Source: Luteolibacter arcticus
GTDB taxonomy: Bacteria; Verrucomicrobiota; Verrucomicrobiia; Verrucomicrobiales; Akkermansiaceae
NCBI RefSeq assembly: GCF_025950235.1
Contig: NZ_JAPDDT010000013.1
Span: 1-64,000 of the forward strand
Direction: 5' to 3'
Length of the DNA: 64,000 bases
Position 1 is the first letter of the stretch; each line of letters begins with the position of its first letter. Shown one piece after another: positions 8,612 through 20,450 of the stretch. A program made the position numbers and the translations under genes. Below the pieces are notes generated by a model. It did no database searches. It saw only the letters and a program-made list of their open reading frames with translations, and had not been told where the DNA came from.

Positions 8612-9097
8612 TTATTCGCCTGCGAGCTTGAGAACTCGTTCCCGCAACGATTCAGCGATCCAAAAGCCGGCCCGCGACTGCAATTGGTCGAGCAATGGGG
8701 CAAGCTCTGGGACCAGGCTGAGTTCCTTTGCCCGGATGAGGATGCCGAGGATTCCAATGGCCGGTATTCCCAAGGCTTTCGCCTCGGTTCGTCCCGCCCG
8801 CTCGTCCATCAGGATCGCGTCCGCTTTGATCTCGGAGGCCAAAGCGAGGGCGTTCACCTCTCCCGAGTGCAAGCGCTCGTTTCCTGCGAGCGTCGGAGGC
8901 ACCCGCGATGGAGCCACGATTTCGATGAAAGCCGGGAAGGCCAGGCCTGCGAATCTCGGATCCGAACCTGCGAGCTTCTGGAACTCATCCCAGACGGCGG
9001 GCGGCGCGAGCAGTTTACCAAAGAGCTCTTGAAGCACGTGTTCGTGCCTCAGGCAGCAGAGGTTCAGCACGCTTGAGGTATCCGCAACGACGATCAC
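8612..9097 (-). CDS. PIN-domain (DUF3368-type) toxin
   Basis: 161 residues. The N-terminus 'MIVVADTSSVLNLCCL' carries the first PIN acidic residue. The second lies in 'SGEVNALALASEI' and the third in 'DAILMDERAGRTEA', together giving the metal-binding pocket of a PIN ribonuclease. The 'DERAGR..A..LGI...GILGIL' run is characteristic of DUF3368 proteins. The start overlaps the stop of the upstream UPF0175-type gene by 4 bases (9094-9097), the usual antitoxin-first layout. Role inferred: endoribonuclease toxin. The C-terminal helix is extended beyond the minimal PIN fold. Confidence 0.85.
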   Translation of the reverse strand: MIVVADTSSVLNLCCLRHEHVLQELFGKLLAPPAVWDEFQKLAGSDPRFAGLAFPAFIEIVAPSRVPPTLAGNERLHSGEVNALALASEIKADAILMDERAGRTEAKALGIPAIGILGILIRAKELSLVPELAPLLDQLQSRAGFWIAESLRERVLKLAGE

Positions 9098-9333
9098 CGA
9101 GGGGGCAGGTCGCTCAGGTTGGCGAGGTCTTCCTCGAGCATTTCCTCCGTGTAACCGGAGATTTTCCGGCGGCTGACTTCCTGATCAAAGTCGTATCGCT
9201 CCATGCCGGCGATTCGGCAGGCCACCGTCCGGCTGACGCGGCCGGCTGCGAAGAGCCCACAAGCCAAGTCCAGACGGAGGTCCGACTCGGTCATGCCCGC
9301 CAGCGCGGGATCGTCAGGTAGCGTCAAGGTCAT
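9094..9333 (-). CDS. UPF0175-family antitoxin
   Basis: 79 residues, started at the ATG at 9333 (MTLTLPDDPALAGMTESDLR). A longer frame to 9375 runs through putative operator repeats. 'LRLDLACGLFAAGRVSRTVACRIAGMERYDFDQEVSRRKI' is the UPF0175 core, a ribbon-helix-helix-like partner of DUF3368/PIN toxins. It overlaps the toxin gene by ATGA. Expected to neutralise the toxin and repress the operon. Confidence 0.85.
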   Translation of the reverse strand: MTLTLPDDPALAGMTESDLRLDLACGLFAAGRVSRTVACRIAGMERYDFDQEVSRRKISGYTEEMLEEDLANLSDLPPR

Positions 9334-9360
9334 GGCGTAGCTTAAGGCGTTTCTGACCTG

Positions 9361-9376
9361 GCGACAATGCGACAAT
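9361..9376. promoter_or_regulatory. Tandem 8-bp direct repeat upstream of the UPF0175/PIN operon
   Basis: GCGACAAT occurs twice back to back, starting 28 bases upstream of the antitoxin ATG. The position and the 8-bp repetition fit an operator bound by the antitoxin. No direct evidence beyond the repeat. Confidence 0.35.
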
Positions 9377-9468
9377 CGGCAGGCGACTTTGCGCTTCCCG
9401 GTGGTTTTCCGGCCGATACTTCGAGAAATTGAAGTTTTCAGTGAAGCGCTGCGTAGGTAGCCTCAGCC

Positions 9469-11844
9469 ATGCCGGAGGGGGAAATCGAGATTGCCTACTG
9501 CCACGCCTGTGGGACCTCCATGGACGTGAGCCTGGTCGCTCCGTTTTCCAACGTGGAGTGCCCGTCGTGCGGCAAGCACACCCGGGTGAAGCGCGAGTTC
9601 GGCCCCTACACGCTGCTGCGCCGCCACGCGATCGGCGGGATGAGCGTCGTCTTCGTCGCCCAGGACAACATGCTCGACCGCGAGGTCATCGTGAAAATCC
9701 TCAACGAGGAGTATGGCAGCGACGACAAGCGGATCGCGGCTTTCGAGGAAGAGGCGCGGATCACGGCCTCCTTCAGTCACCCGCACGTCGTGCGGGTATT
9801 CACCACCGGGCGGGCTTTCGGTCGCTTCTACATCGCCATGGAGTTGGTGCCCGGCGGGCACTTCGAACACCACATCCGCGAGCGCGGGTCGATCCCCGAG
9901 GCGGAAATGCTGCCGCTGGCGACTCAAGTGGCGGCCGGTTTGAAAGCCGCGCAGGCCGCCGGCCTGATCCACCGCGACATGAAGCCGGGCAATATCCTGC
10001 TCGATGCCGCCGGGAATGCGAAGATCGTCGATTTCGGCCTCGCCCTCGTCACCAAGGGTGGCAAGGCGCAGGCCACGGAAATCTGGGCCACACCGTACTA
10101 CGTGCCGCCGGAAACCATCGAGGGCCTGCCGGAGGACTTCCGCTCCGACATGTATGCCTTCGGGGCCACCCTCTATCACGCGCTGGCCGGGAAGCCGCCG
10201 TGCAACGAGGAGTCGATGGACACCAACAAGCTGCGGGAGGTGAAAAAGAAGATCCTCCCGCTGGCCAAGGCCGCACCATGGCTCAGCGCCGACACCTGCG
10301 CCCTGGTGGACCGCACCATGTCCCATGATCCGGTGCTGCGGTTCCGCTCCTACGATGATCTCCTGGCCGCGCTGGAAACGGCGCGCCAACGGCTTGCCAG
10401 CGGCGCAGCCCTGCCGCCGGCGAAGGCTGGCAATGGCTCGCGGCGGGGTTCCAATGCCGGCGAGAAGATCGCTCTCGCAGCCGCTGGCGTCTTGATCTTG
10501 GGCGCACTCGGCTTTGCCGGTTGGTGGGTCACCCGCGAGGAGCCCAAGCCGCAGGTTTCGCAGAACGGCACCAGCTTGACTCCCGTTGCTGCCAATCCAT
10601 CGGGCGGTGACAACAGCGCCCGTATCGGCTCCGCCTACCGCGAGGCGGGCGAGGCCTTGAAAACCGGTGACTATGCCAAGGCCCATAACCTTTTCGCCGA
10701 AGTCCGCGATCAGCCCGGGGTGCTCCAGCCGACCGGCTCGTGGGCTGCCTGTGAGGCGGTGATCGCCGCCTACCTCGATGGCCGCAGTGACAGTGCACGG
10801 AAGGATGCCCGCGACGCCGTCGAGCACATCAAGGGCGCGGCCGGCATCGCCGAGGAGAGCCGGACGGTGCTGTTAGATGGCTTGGAGAATGTCGCCGGGC
10901 TGCGTCCGGTCGTGTGGAGTTCCGAGGCTCCTGCTCCCACCGGGCCGGCCTTGCTGGCGTCGATGATTGCGGGCCTGAAGAATTGGGAGCACGGCATGGT
11001 GGATCTTGCCCTCCCGCACTTCGACGCGGTGCTCGCGACCGAAGCGAAAGGTGCCGACTCCTGGGTAGCTCCTTATCAGAATATCCTGCGCGGCTATGCG
11101 AGCGATGCGCAAAAGCTCGGAGCCGCGATACCCGAAAAGTTTCCGGCCAGCGCCGCCGCTTGCCGTGGCTTGGCTGATGAACTCCATGCGGTGCATGCTT
11201 CGCTAAAGACGAAAGGCCGGGCGCGCTTCAATCTGCGCGCCTTGCAGCTCGATCTGGAAAAGCACGCGCGCTTGCTGGGAGGGGGGGCGGTCACTCCCTC
11301 TGATCCGCCAGCGCCACCGCCGGTAGCCGCCGACCCGCTCGTGCAGGTCCGCAAGACCGCGGCCGCCTGTCGTTTCGCCGAAGCGGCCGCCGCGATCAAA
11401 TCGCCGGACTTTCCCGTGAAGGAGGCCGAGCCGCGCGTGTCTGCCTTGCTGCTGCTGGCCGAGGCCGCCGCGTCTTTCCTCGGCGAGCTGGAAGACAAGC
11501 TGGCGGCCCCGCCGGAGGGGGTCATCCTCGAGCTGCGCGACCACACCAAGCTCGACCAGATCACCGGCACCCGCAGCGGCGGGGTCAAGATTCTGGATGC
11601 CACCGGTTCGCCGCGCGATGTCGAGTGGGCCGAAGTCTCGCCCGACAGCGTGATCGAGCTGCACCGGCAACTGGTGAAAGCCGAGACCAGCGAACTCGAA
11701 CGCCTGCGCCGCCACGAGCAAGCCATCGCCTTCGACCTGCTGGCTGGCGACCCCGCGCGCGGGAAGAAAGCGGGTGAGAGCCTGGCTTCGAGCTACCCGG
11801 CTTTCAAAAGGCGCTGGGATCTAGTGCAGGCGGCGCTGGAGTGA
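9469..11844 (+). CDS. Membrane-anchored Ser/Thr protein kinase with N-terminal zinc ribbon
   Basis: 791 residues. Residues 11-34 hold two CxxC pairs (C11, C14, C31, C34), a zinc ribbon. The kinase domain spans about 48-310. The glycine loop is degenerate ('[11 protein letters not shown]'), but the VIVKIL lysine, the HRDMKPGN catalytic loop (about 168-175) and DFG (about 189) are present, so activity is expected. One TM segment lies near 333-354. The rest (about 360-791) is Ala/Leu-rich and helical, with TPR-like segments ('[18 protein letters not shown]'), presumably periplasmic. It is a Hanks-type kinase of the kind expanded in PVC bacteria. Substrate unknown. Confidence 0.88.
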   Translation: MPEGEIEIAYCHACGTSMDVSLVAPFSNVECPSCGKHTRVKREFGPYTLLRRHAIGGMSVVFVAQDNMLDREVIVKILNEEYGSDDKRIAAFEEEARITASFSHPHVVRVFTTGRAFGRFYIAMELVPGGHFEHHIRERGSIPEAEMLPLATQVAAGLKAAQAAGLIHRDMKPGNILLDAAGNAKIVDFGLALVTKGGKAQATEIWATPYYVPPETIEGLPEDFRSDMYAFGATLYHALAGKPPCNEESMDTNKLREVKKKILPLAKAAPWLSADTCALVDRTMSHDPVLRFRSYDDLLAALETARQRLASGAALPPAKAGNGSRRGSNAGEKIALAAAGVLILGALGFAGWWVTREEPKPQVSQNGTSLTPVAANPSGGDNSARIGSAYREAGEALKTGDYAKAHNLFAEVRDQPGVLQPTGSWAACEAVIAAYLDGRSDSARKDARDAVEHIKGAAGIAEESRTVLLDGLENVAGLRPVVWSSEAPAPTGPALLASMIAGLKNWEHGMVDLALPHFDAVLATEAKGADSWVAPYQNILRGYASDAQKLGAAIPEKFPASAAACRGLADELHAVHASLKTKGRARFNLRALQLDLEKHARLLGGGAVTPSDPPAPPPVAADPLVQVRKTAAACRFAEAAAAIKSPDFPVKEAEPRVSALLLLAEAAASFLGELEDKLAAPPEGVILELRDHTKLDQITGTRSGGVKILDATGSPRDVEWAEVSPDSVIELHRQLVKAETSELERLRRHEQAIAFDLLAGDPARGKKAGESLASSYPAFKRRWDLVQAALE

Positions 11845-12037
11845 TTTGGCTGTTTTTCAGCGGATCGACTTCGTTATTCCGGCTGGAGGGGCGCGCCAAA
11901 GGTGGAGGAGGGGCGATTTCCGGAGTGGCCTCGCCCCGCCGGAAGGGCGCAGCCCATCCGCTACGTGCTGTCGCTCAGGCGCGGACCCCGCACTTGCCAG
12001 GCGGGCGGCGGTTCCTCAGGATTCCCGAAAGATCGCC

Positions 12038-13882
12038 ATGGCCGAATACACCGAAGCTGACATCAAATCCCTCGATTGGCGCGAACACATCCGGCTCCGC
12101 CCCGGGATGTACATCGGCAAGCTCGGTGACGGCACCTCGCCCGACGACGGCATCTACATCCTGCTCAAGGAGGTCATCGATAACTCGATCGACGAGCACA
12201 TCATGGGCCACGGCAAGGAGATCCAGGTGCAGATCGACGAGGAAGGCCGCGTCGAGGTGCGCGACTTCGGCCGCGGGATCCCGCTCGGCAAGCTCTACGA
12301 CTGCGCCGCCCAGATCAACACGGGTGCCAAGTACGACAGCGAGGCCTTCAAGAAATCGGTCGGCCTCAATGGCGTCGGGATCAAGGCGGTCAATGCGCTC
12401 GCCAGCTTCTTCGAGATCCAGGCGTGGCGCGATGGCCAGACCAAGGCGATCGAGTTCTCCAAGGGCATCGTCACCGAGGACATGAAGACCCCGCGCCGCG
12501 AGGAAGCGCCCTCTGGCACCCGGCTCGCGTTTGAGATCGACCGCTCGATTTTCCCGCCGAAGTCGAAGTTCAAGGATGCGACCGTCGAAAAGATGTGCCG
12601 CTACTACAGCTATCTGAATCCAGGGCTGACCATCGTTTTCAACGGCAAGAAGTTCAAATCCAAGGACGGCCTGCTCGACCTGCTGCGCGAGGAGATGGAG
12701 AGCGAGGCGCTCTACGATCCGATCCACCTCAAGGGGCCGGACATCGAAGTCGCCTTCACCCACACCGCCGAGAGCGGCGAGGAGTACTACACCTTCGTCA
12801 ACGGCCAGCACACGACCCAGGGCGGCACCCACTTGCAGGCCTTCCGCGAAGGCCTCGTGAACGCGGTCCGTAACTTCTACAAGAAGCAATATGATCCCGC
12901 CGACGTCCGAGCGGGCATCGAGGCGGCGGTCTGCGTGCGCATTGTCGAGCCGGTCTTCGAGTCGCAGACCAAGACCAAGCTCGGCTCGGCCGCGATGGTG
13001 CCGGATGGCGAATCGATCCGCACCTTCGTCGGCAACTTCCTCAAGCAGCACCTGGACAACTACCTGCACAAGCACCCGAAGGTGGCCGAGGCGATCCAGA
13101 AGCGGATCCAGGCCGCCGAGCGCGAGCGCAAGGACATGAAGGGCATCCAGAAGATGGCCCGCGAGCGCGCCAAGCAGGCGAAGGTCCACAACAAGAAGCT
13201 CCGCGATTGCCGCGCCCACCTCGACTCGAAGCACAAGCAGCGGCTCGAGAGCACGCTCTTCCTCACCGAGGGTGACTCCGCTTCCGGCTCGATCACGAAG
13301 AGCCGCGATGTTGAAACGCAGGCGGTCTTCTCGCTGCGCGGCAAGCCGCTCAATACCTTCGGTCTCGCCAAGAAGATCGTCTATGAGAACGAGGAGTTCG
13401 CTCTCTTGCAGGCGGCGCTCGGCATCGAGGACGGCATCCAGGAACTGCGCTACAGCAGGGTCGTCATCGCGACCGATGCCGACGTGGACGGCATGCACAT
13501 CCGGCTGCTGCTTCTCACATTCTTCCTGCAGTTCTTCCCCGAGGTCATTCGCGAAGGCCACCTCTTCATTCTCCAGACGCCGCTGTTCCGTGTCCGCAAC
13601 AAGAAGGAGACGATCTACTGCTACGACGAGGAATCACGGGTCAAGGCAATCGCCAAGCTCGGCAAGAACGCCGAGATCACCCGCTTCAAGGGCCTCGGTG
13701 AGATCTCGCCGGATGAGTTCAAGTTCATGATCGGCCCCGATATGCGGCTCGATCCCGTCGAGTTCGAGGAAGGCAAGGGGACCAAGGAGTTGCTCGCCTT
13801 CTACATGGGCAAGAACACGCCCGACCGCCAGGACTTCATCATCGAGCACCTGCGGATCAACGTGGATCGGCAGGTGGCGTGA
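12038..13882 (+). CDS. parE: DNA topoisomerase IV/gyrase subunit B (ParE-like)
   Basis: 614 residues, started at the ATG at 12038 ([27 protein letters not shown]). The GHKL ATPase domain has '[10 protein letters not shown]' near 45 and 'GRGIPLG'. The transducer follows. The TOPRIM domain carries TEGDSASGS near 410 and DADVDGMH near 481. The C-terminus lacks the long insert of proteobacterial GyrB. '[22 protein letters not shown]' resembles the Bacteroidetes topo IV B subunit. It relaxes and decatenates DNA together with an A subunit, which is not adjacent here. Confidence 0.9.
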   Translation: MAEYTEADIKSLDWREHIRLRPGMYIGKLGDGTSPDDGIYILLKEVIDNSIDEHIMGHGKEIQVQIDEEGRVEVRDFGRGIPLGKLYDCAAQINTGAKYDSEAFKKSVGLNGVGIKAVNALASFFEIQAWRDGQTKAIEFSKGIVTEDMKTPRREEAPSGTRLAFEIDRSIFPPKSKFKDATVEKMCRYYSYLNPGLTIVFNGKKFKSKDGLLDLLREEMESEALYDPIHLKGPDIEVAFTHTAESGEEYYTFVNGQHTTQGGTHLQAFREGLVNAVRNFYKKQYDPADVRAGIEAAVCVRIVEPVFESQTKTKLGSAAMVPDGESIRTFVGNFLKQHLDNYLHKHPKVAEAIQKRIQAAERERKDMKGIQKMARERAKQAKVHNKKLRDCRAHLDSKHKQRLESTLFLTEGDSASGSITKSRDVETQAVFSLRGKPLNTFGLAKKIVYENEEFALLQAALGIEDGIQELRYSRVVIATDADVDGMHIRLLLLTFFLQFFPEVIREGHLFILQTPLFRVRNKKETIYCYDEESRVKAIAKLGKNAEITRFKGLGEISPDEFKFMIGPDMRLDPVEFEEGKGTKELLAFYMGKNTPDRQDFIIEHLRINVDRQVA

Positions 13883-14445
13883 TCATAGGGTGCCAGAGTT
13901 CGGGTTTCCGCATCCGGTTGCGCAGAGTCGGGGATATTTGAACGTCTCCGTCGCCACATTGCCGCCAGAAGTCCGATCAATCCCATGGATGAAGGCTCCG
14001 GGACGAGACGAATGTCCAAACTCGGCGCAAGAGCTCGTCGGTCGGGAGGTGCGATAATCCCTATGGAAAATCCCTCCAGATCCACTGTCCCGGATGTTAT
14101 TTCGAAGATCACGCTGCCCTGCCACTCGGGGAAGGCTGTATTCCAATCTCTAAGAAATAAGAAGCCGCCATAGCCGTTTGGCACACCGTGGAGAGCTTGG
14201 GAAAGGACGGGTTCGGATTGTCCTTTCGCGAGGACTGTGACCCAAAGAACTTCACCGGAATCTAGTTTATCATCTCCAAAGCGGATGCCAAACTGGTCCA
14301 GTGTGTCCGATGACGAGGCACCCGTTCGAGTGAGAGTGAAGTCATAGGAGAACCGATTGATATCGGGTGCGATCACGGCGCCGGTCGCAGATTCTGAGTG
14401 TATCAGGGCGATACTCGCAAGAATCAAGACATGGCGAGAGGGCAT
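13801..14445 (-). CDS. PEP-CTERM sorting-domain protein
   Basis: 214 residues. There is a signal peptide (about 1-22), then a beta-rich body of about 130 residues. The sorting signal '[21 protein letters not shown]' (PEP motif, TM, arginine cluster) is near 149-170. Such proteins are exported and anchored or processed by exosortase in Verrucomicrobia. The frame continues about 45 residues beyond the arginine cluster, the last 27 antisense to the 3' end of parE. This is odd, because PEP-CTERM proteins normally stop right after the arginines. A lost stop codon or an error near 13900 would explain it. Confidence 0.75.
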   Translation of the reverse strand: MPSRHVLILASIALIHSESATGAVIAPDINRFSYDFTLTRTGASSSDTLDQFGIRFGDDKLDSGEVLWVTVLAKGQSEPVLSQALHGVPNGYGGFLFLRDWNTAFPEWQGSVIFEITSGTVDLEGFSIGIIAPPDRRALAPSLDIRLVPEPSSMGLIGLLAAMWRRRRSNIPDSAQPDAETRTLAPYDHATCRSTLIRRCSMMKSWRSGVFLPM

Positions 14446-14531
14446 GGCGATTGACTAGCAATTGAGATGGATGATGCCACAAGCTCTGATTTGCGAACAC
14501 GCGACCTGCCCAATTTCATCATTCGTCAGCC

Positions 14532-17297
<2,766 letters not shown>

Positions 17298-17314
17298 GGG
17301 AAAGGAGAAAAGTG

Positions 17315-17346
17315 GAACCGCCAAGACGCCAAGTGCGCCAAGTTTT
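17315..17346. repeat. Left inverted repeat of the GxxExxY element
   Basis: 32 bases beginning GAACCGCCAAGACGCCAAG. They match the reverse complement of 17764-17795 at 30 of 32 positions, the mismatch being TG against GT in the middle. The inner edge abuts the stop codon of the GxxExxY gene. Similarity may extend imperfectly about 8 bases further outward. Confidence 0.9.
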
Positions 17347-17736
17347 TCAGAGATCTGGATGATGGAGGGCCATCCGCTTGATGCCCTGCTTGATGATGGG
17401 AACGTTGAAATTGATGAGCAGGCCGAGGGTTTTGCCCGATAGCTTGAGGTAGGTCATGAGCTGGGCGTGATGGATAGGAAGCACTTGCTCGACCGCTTTA
17501 AGCTCAAGAATCACCTCGCCATTGACCAAGATGTCGAGCCGGTAGCCGACTTCGATTTCCAGTCCATCATAAACGACTGGTTGCGGTTTCTGCCGCTCCA
17601 CCTGATAGCCTCGCTTGGTCAGCTCATGAGCCAAGCAAGCCTCGTAGGCACTCTCCAGTAGCCCCGGTCCGAGTTTCGTGTGAATCTTGAAAGCCGCATC
17701 CACCACATCCTTTGCAATCTGATCCGCAGTATTCAT
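17347..17736 (-). CDS. GxxExxY protein (PDDEXK-like nuclease fold)
   Basis: 129 residues, full length for the family. The name motif is in '[17 protein letters not shown]'. The probable nuclease core is the Asp of 'YRLDILV', ELK in '[11 protein letters not shown]' and the trailing '[11 protein letters not shown]'. These fit the PD-(D/E)xK superfamily to which GxxExxY proteins have been assigned. The function is not established. The gene lies between the two halves of metH and is closely bounded by 32-bp inverted repeats, so it looks like an inserted cassette. The surrounding genes share its orientation, so transcription through it is possible. Confidence 0.88.
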   Translation of the reverse strand: MNTADQIAKDVVDAAFKIHTKLGPGLLESAYEACLAHELTKRGYQVERQKPQPVVYDGLEIEVGYRLDILVNGEVILELKAVEQVLPIHHAQLMTYLKLSGKTLGLLINFNVPIIKQGIKRMALHHPDL

Positions 17737-17763
17737 ACGGGGCGATTTCCTAGCTCCAATTCC

Positions 17764-17795
17764 AAAACTTGGCGACCTTGGCGTCTTGGCGGTTC
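17764..17795. repeat. Right inverted repeat of the GxxExxY element
   Basis: Partner of 17315-17346. Its outer end contains two bases of the stop codon of the metH N-terminal gene (17794-17796), so the repeat contributes to where that protein ends. The inner edge lies 27 bases upstream of the GxxExxY start, leaving room only for a very short leader. Confidence 0.9.
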
Positions 17796-18891
17796 AATTT
17801 TCCACGACCGGCACCTCACGAGGCGCGATGCCCTTCACCCCTTCGGCGATGGCCGTGACGTGCTCGGGGGTGTTCCCGCAGCAGCCGCCGGCGAGATTTA
17901 GCAGGCCGTCCAAGGCGAATTCCTTCATGTAGGCATTCATGTGCAGAGGCTCGAGGTCGAAGCCGGTCGGGGCGAGCGGGTTGGGCAGGCCGGCGTTCGG
18001 GTAGCAGGAAATGTGGCTGGCGGAGACCTTCGCCAGTTCCTCGAGGTGCGGCTTCATCAGGTCAGGGCCGAGCGAGCAGTTCAGGCCGACGGCGAGTGGA
18101 TTGACGTGTGCGACGGCATTCCACATGGCCTCGACCTTCTGCGCGGAGATCATCGTTTCTCCGCCACGGCCGACGGCGGCGCTGACGATAATCGGCAGCT
18201 TCAAGCCATCGGCGTCGAAGACTTCCTGGATGGCGACCAGCGCGGCCTTCGCGTTCAGGGCATCGAAGATCGTTTCCACCATCAGGATGTCGCAGCCGCC
18301 CTCGATCAGGGCGCGGACCTGACGGGTGTAGTCTTCCTTCACCTGGTCGAAGGTCACGGTGCGGAAGCCGGCGTCGTTCGCGTCCGGTGACGTGCTCAGC
18401 GAAACGGTGAGCGGCCCGATGGCACCCGCGACGTAGCGCTTGATGCCGGTGTCGCTGCCGACGTTGTCAGCCCACTTCCGGCACAGTCGTGACGACTCCA
18501 CGTTCAGCTCCCACGCGAGTTCGCGCAGCATCGGGTCATCCATGATCTTCTGGAAGAACGCCGGGTCCTTGATGCCGCCGTGTTCTCGCGGGTCATCGAC
18601 GAAGAACTCGCTCTGCGCGATCGACGTCGCCGAGAAGGTGTTAGTTTCGCAGATGTCGGAGCCGGCTTCGTAGAAGCGCTTGTGGATGTCGCCGATGACA
18701 TCCGGGCGGGTGATGGAGAGGATGTCGCCGTTGTTCAGCAGGTCCTTCTTCGAGTCCGCGAAGCGCGGGCCGCGGGCATCGTTCTCGGCCAATCCGTAGG
18801 TGCGGATGGTCGTGCCCATCGCTCCATCGAGGACGAGGATGCGCTGGCGAAGTGCCTTTTGAAGCTCGGCGGTCGGATCGGGGCGAGGCAT
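17794..18891 (-). CDS. metH: Methionine synthase, homocysteine-binding domain (split MetH N-terminal part)
   Basis: 365 residues, equal to the homocysteine S-methyltransferase barrel of MetH. 'LVLDGAMGTTIRTYGL' opens the domain. The zinc ligands are the Cys of 'GLNCSLG' and the pair in 'GGCCGNTPEH'. It binds and activates homocysteine for methylation by the cobalamin domain encoded at 14532-17297. The protein ends at 'VKGIAPREVPVVEN', exactly in the linker where E. coli MetH passes to the folate domain. The stop codon overlaps the inverted repeat of the intervening element. It could work in trans or as a BhmT-like enzyme. No riboswitch was recognised upstream. Confidence 0.9.
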   Translation of the reverse strand: MPRPDPTAELQKALRQRILVLDGAMGTTIRTYGLAENDARGPRFADSKKDLLNNGDILSITRPDVIGDIHKRFYEAGSDICETNTFSATSIAQSEFFVDDPREHGGIKDPAFFQKIMDDPMLRELAWELNVESSRLCRKWADNVGSDTGIKRYVAGAIGPLTVSLSTSPDANDAGFRTVTFDQVKEDYTRQVRALIEGGCDILMVETIFDALNAKAALVAIQEVFDADGLKLPIIVSAAVGRGGETMISAQKVEAMWNAVAHVNPLAVGLNCSLGPDLMKPHLEELAKVSASHISCYPNAGLPNPLAPTGFDLEPLHMNAYMKEFALDGLLNLAGGCCGNTPEHVTAIAEGVKGIAPREVPVVEN

Positions 18892-18960
18892 GCCAAGAGG
18901 CTAAGCCGAGGCACGCCGTTCGCAAGTGTCAAATCGTCGTATCAGGATATGATGATGGGA

Positions 18961-20439
18961 TTATTTTGGAACCCTGTTCACCGTGTAGAACGCGAGGTTG
19001 TTCTGCAGCGGTGAGCCGTCGGGTGAATCTACCTTCGGGAATTTGATCTGGAAGACGCGGCGTTCGGCGAGGCCCTTGACCTTGAGGGTCACGGACTTCG
19101 AGTCACTGGCAACAATGCTCACCTCGTGCTTCTGCTTGTCCTCCTGATCGCTGCCGTAGGTCCACTTCGACTGGTAGGTGAAGGAGGAAAGCTCCCATCC
19201 CTTCGCCTCCTTGAGCTTGTCCGGGATCTCCTGGGTGAAGCTCACCTTGAAGCCGTCCTTGGTGATCGATACGCGGTCGATGTCGAAGGGCACCGGGCCG
19301 AGGAAGGTGACACGTTGCAGGCCTTCCGCCGGGGCGCCCCAACCGCGGACCGTCTGGCCGAGGTAGAGCTGCTTGCCATCGGCGGTGAAGCGCGCGCGGT
19401 GGTTGCCGGAGCGCAGGCCGCGGCCATCAATGAAGTGGGTGCAGGCGCCCTGCCAGGTATCGCCGACCTTTTCGACCATCACGCGGGTGACGCGTTCGCC
19501 ATTGTTGTCCGGCAGCAGCATCTGGCCGGCGAAAGGGTTGCCCTTGGGGAATTCCATGGGCTCGCCGGCGGAGCGGTTCATCTCCATGTGCGGGATCTCG
19601 ACGGCGGCCCAGGTGCGGTCCTTGTTGTACTCGTCGAGGTTCTCGCGGTAGTAGGCGAGGGGGTCATTGCTCTTCTTGAAATTCGGATCCCACACGAGGC
19701 TGTTAGGGTGGCCGTAGAAGTGACCCTTCTCGACATGATAGAGCGGGGTGGTGGCTTTCCAGTCGCCCTGGTTGTCACCGGCCCACAGCTCGCCCTGCGG
19801 ATCCTGATAGATGCCATTGGCCATGCGGAAGCCGGACGCCCAAGGCGTGATGTTGCCCTTGGCATCGCTATGGAGCACCCAGCCCTTCCACTTCACCGCG
19901 GAGTAATTGCGGCCACGACGGCCGGCTTCGGAATAAGTGCCGAGCGTGTGCTCGAAGGTCGGGCCGGAGAAGGAGGCAGTGCCGACGGCGATGAAGTAGC
20001 CGCCCTTGCCATCGCGGCAGAGCGCGTTGGTCTCGTGGTAGTTTCCACTCAATCCCCAGCCGTGGGCGAAGCGGGTGAACTGGTCCGCCGCGCCATCGCC
20101 ATCGGTGTCCTCGGCCTCGGTCATCTCGGCCATCTGGGTGACGCGGATCTTGGTAGGGCTGACGACGTCGAGACCGCAGCCATTGTCGAAGCCGGTGGCA
20201 AAAAGCTGCCAGTTGAAGGCGTTCGGATCGTCGGTGGGCTTTGCCTTGAGCACGTCGCCACGGCGCAGCACGATGAACAGCGTGCCGTCCTCGGCGAAAT
20301 CAATGGCTCCCACTTCCGGCGGTACGCCGGACGGCAGATCGATGTCCTCGACCTTGTAGCAGTCGGAGAATTTCGCGGCGTGGAGAGGCTGAACCGCCAG
20401 GGCGCCAAGGACGCCCACTTTGAGAAAGATGGATTTCAT
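18961..20439 (-). CDS. Secreted PVC-type sugar dehydrogenase-like beta-propeller
   Basis: 492 residues, started at the ATG at 20439 because this gives a signal peptide (MKSIFLKVGVLGALAVQPLHA). The body resembles the glucose/sorbosone-dehydrogenase-like propellers of PVC bacteria: 'GAIDFAEDGTLFIVLRRGDV', 'NGCGLDVVSPTKIRVTQMAEMTEAEDTDGDGAADQF' and 'GIYQDPQGELWAGDNQGDW'. It follows the cytochrome gene by 11 bases, so it probably passes electrons to that heme. Substrate unknown. The signal-peptide DNA (20391-20422) matches the GxxExxY-flanking repeat at 26 of 32 bases. Confidence 0.78.
   Translation of the reverse strand: MKSIFLKVGVLGALAVQPLHAAKFSDCYKVEDIDLPSGVPPEVGAIDFAEDGTLFIVLRRGDVLKAKPTDDPNAFNWQLFATGFDNGCGLDVVSPTKIRVTQMAEMTEAEDTDGDGAADQFTRFAHGWGLSGNYHETNALCRDGKGGYFIAVGTASFSGPTFEHTLGTYSEAGRRGRNYSAVKWKGWVLHSDAKGNITPWASGFRMANGIYQDPQGELWAGDNQGDWKATTPLYHVEKGHFYGHPNSLVWDPNFKKSNDPLAYYRENLDEYNKDRTWAAVEIPHMEMNRSAGEPMEFPKGNPFAGQMLLPDNNGERVTRVMVEKVGDTWQGACTHFIDGRGLRSGNHRARFTADGKQLYLGQTVRGWGAPAEGLQRVTFLGPVPFDIDRVSITKDGFKVSFTQEIPDKLKEAKGWELSSFTYQSKWTYGSDQEDKQKHEVSIVASDSKSVTLKVKGLAERRVFQIKFPKVDSPDGSPLQNNLAFYTVNRVPK
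20391..20422. repeat. Match to the GxxExxY-flanking repeat inside a signal-peptide coding region
   Basis: GAACCGCCAGGGCGCCAAGG and the following 12 bases match the repeat bounding the GxxExxY cassette at 26 of 32 positions. On the minus strand, in frame, it encodes the hydrophobic core 'KVGVLGALAVQ' of the dehydrogenase signal peptide. The uninterrupted repeat read in the same frame gives 'LGDLGVLAV', also hydrophobic. Confidence 0.55.
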
Positions 20440-20450
20440 GGGTCTGCAGT

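Noticed and set aside
11880-11950. Hairpin GGGGCGA...TCGCCCC between the kinase gene and parE as a terminator
   Set aside because: The loop is long and there is no T-run on either side.
18892-18960. SAM or cobalamin riboswitch ahead of metH
   Set aside because: The gap upstream of the gene is short and shows neither a B12 box nor a SAM-type core. The leader may extend antisense to nothing recognisable.
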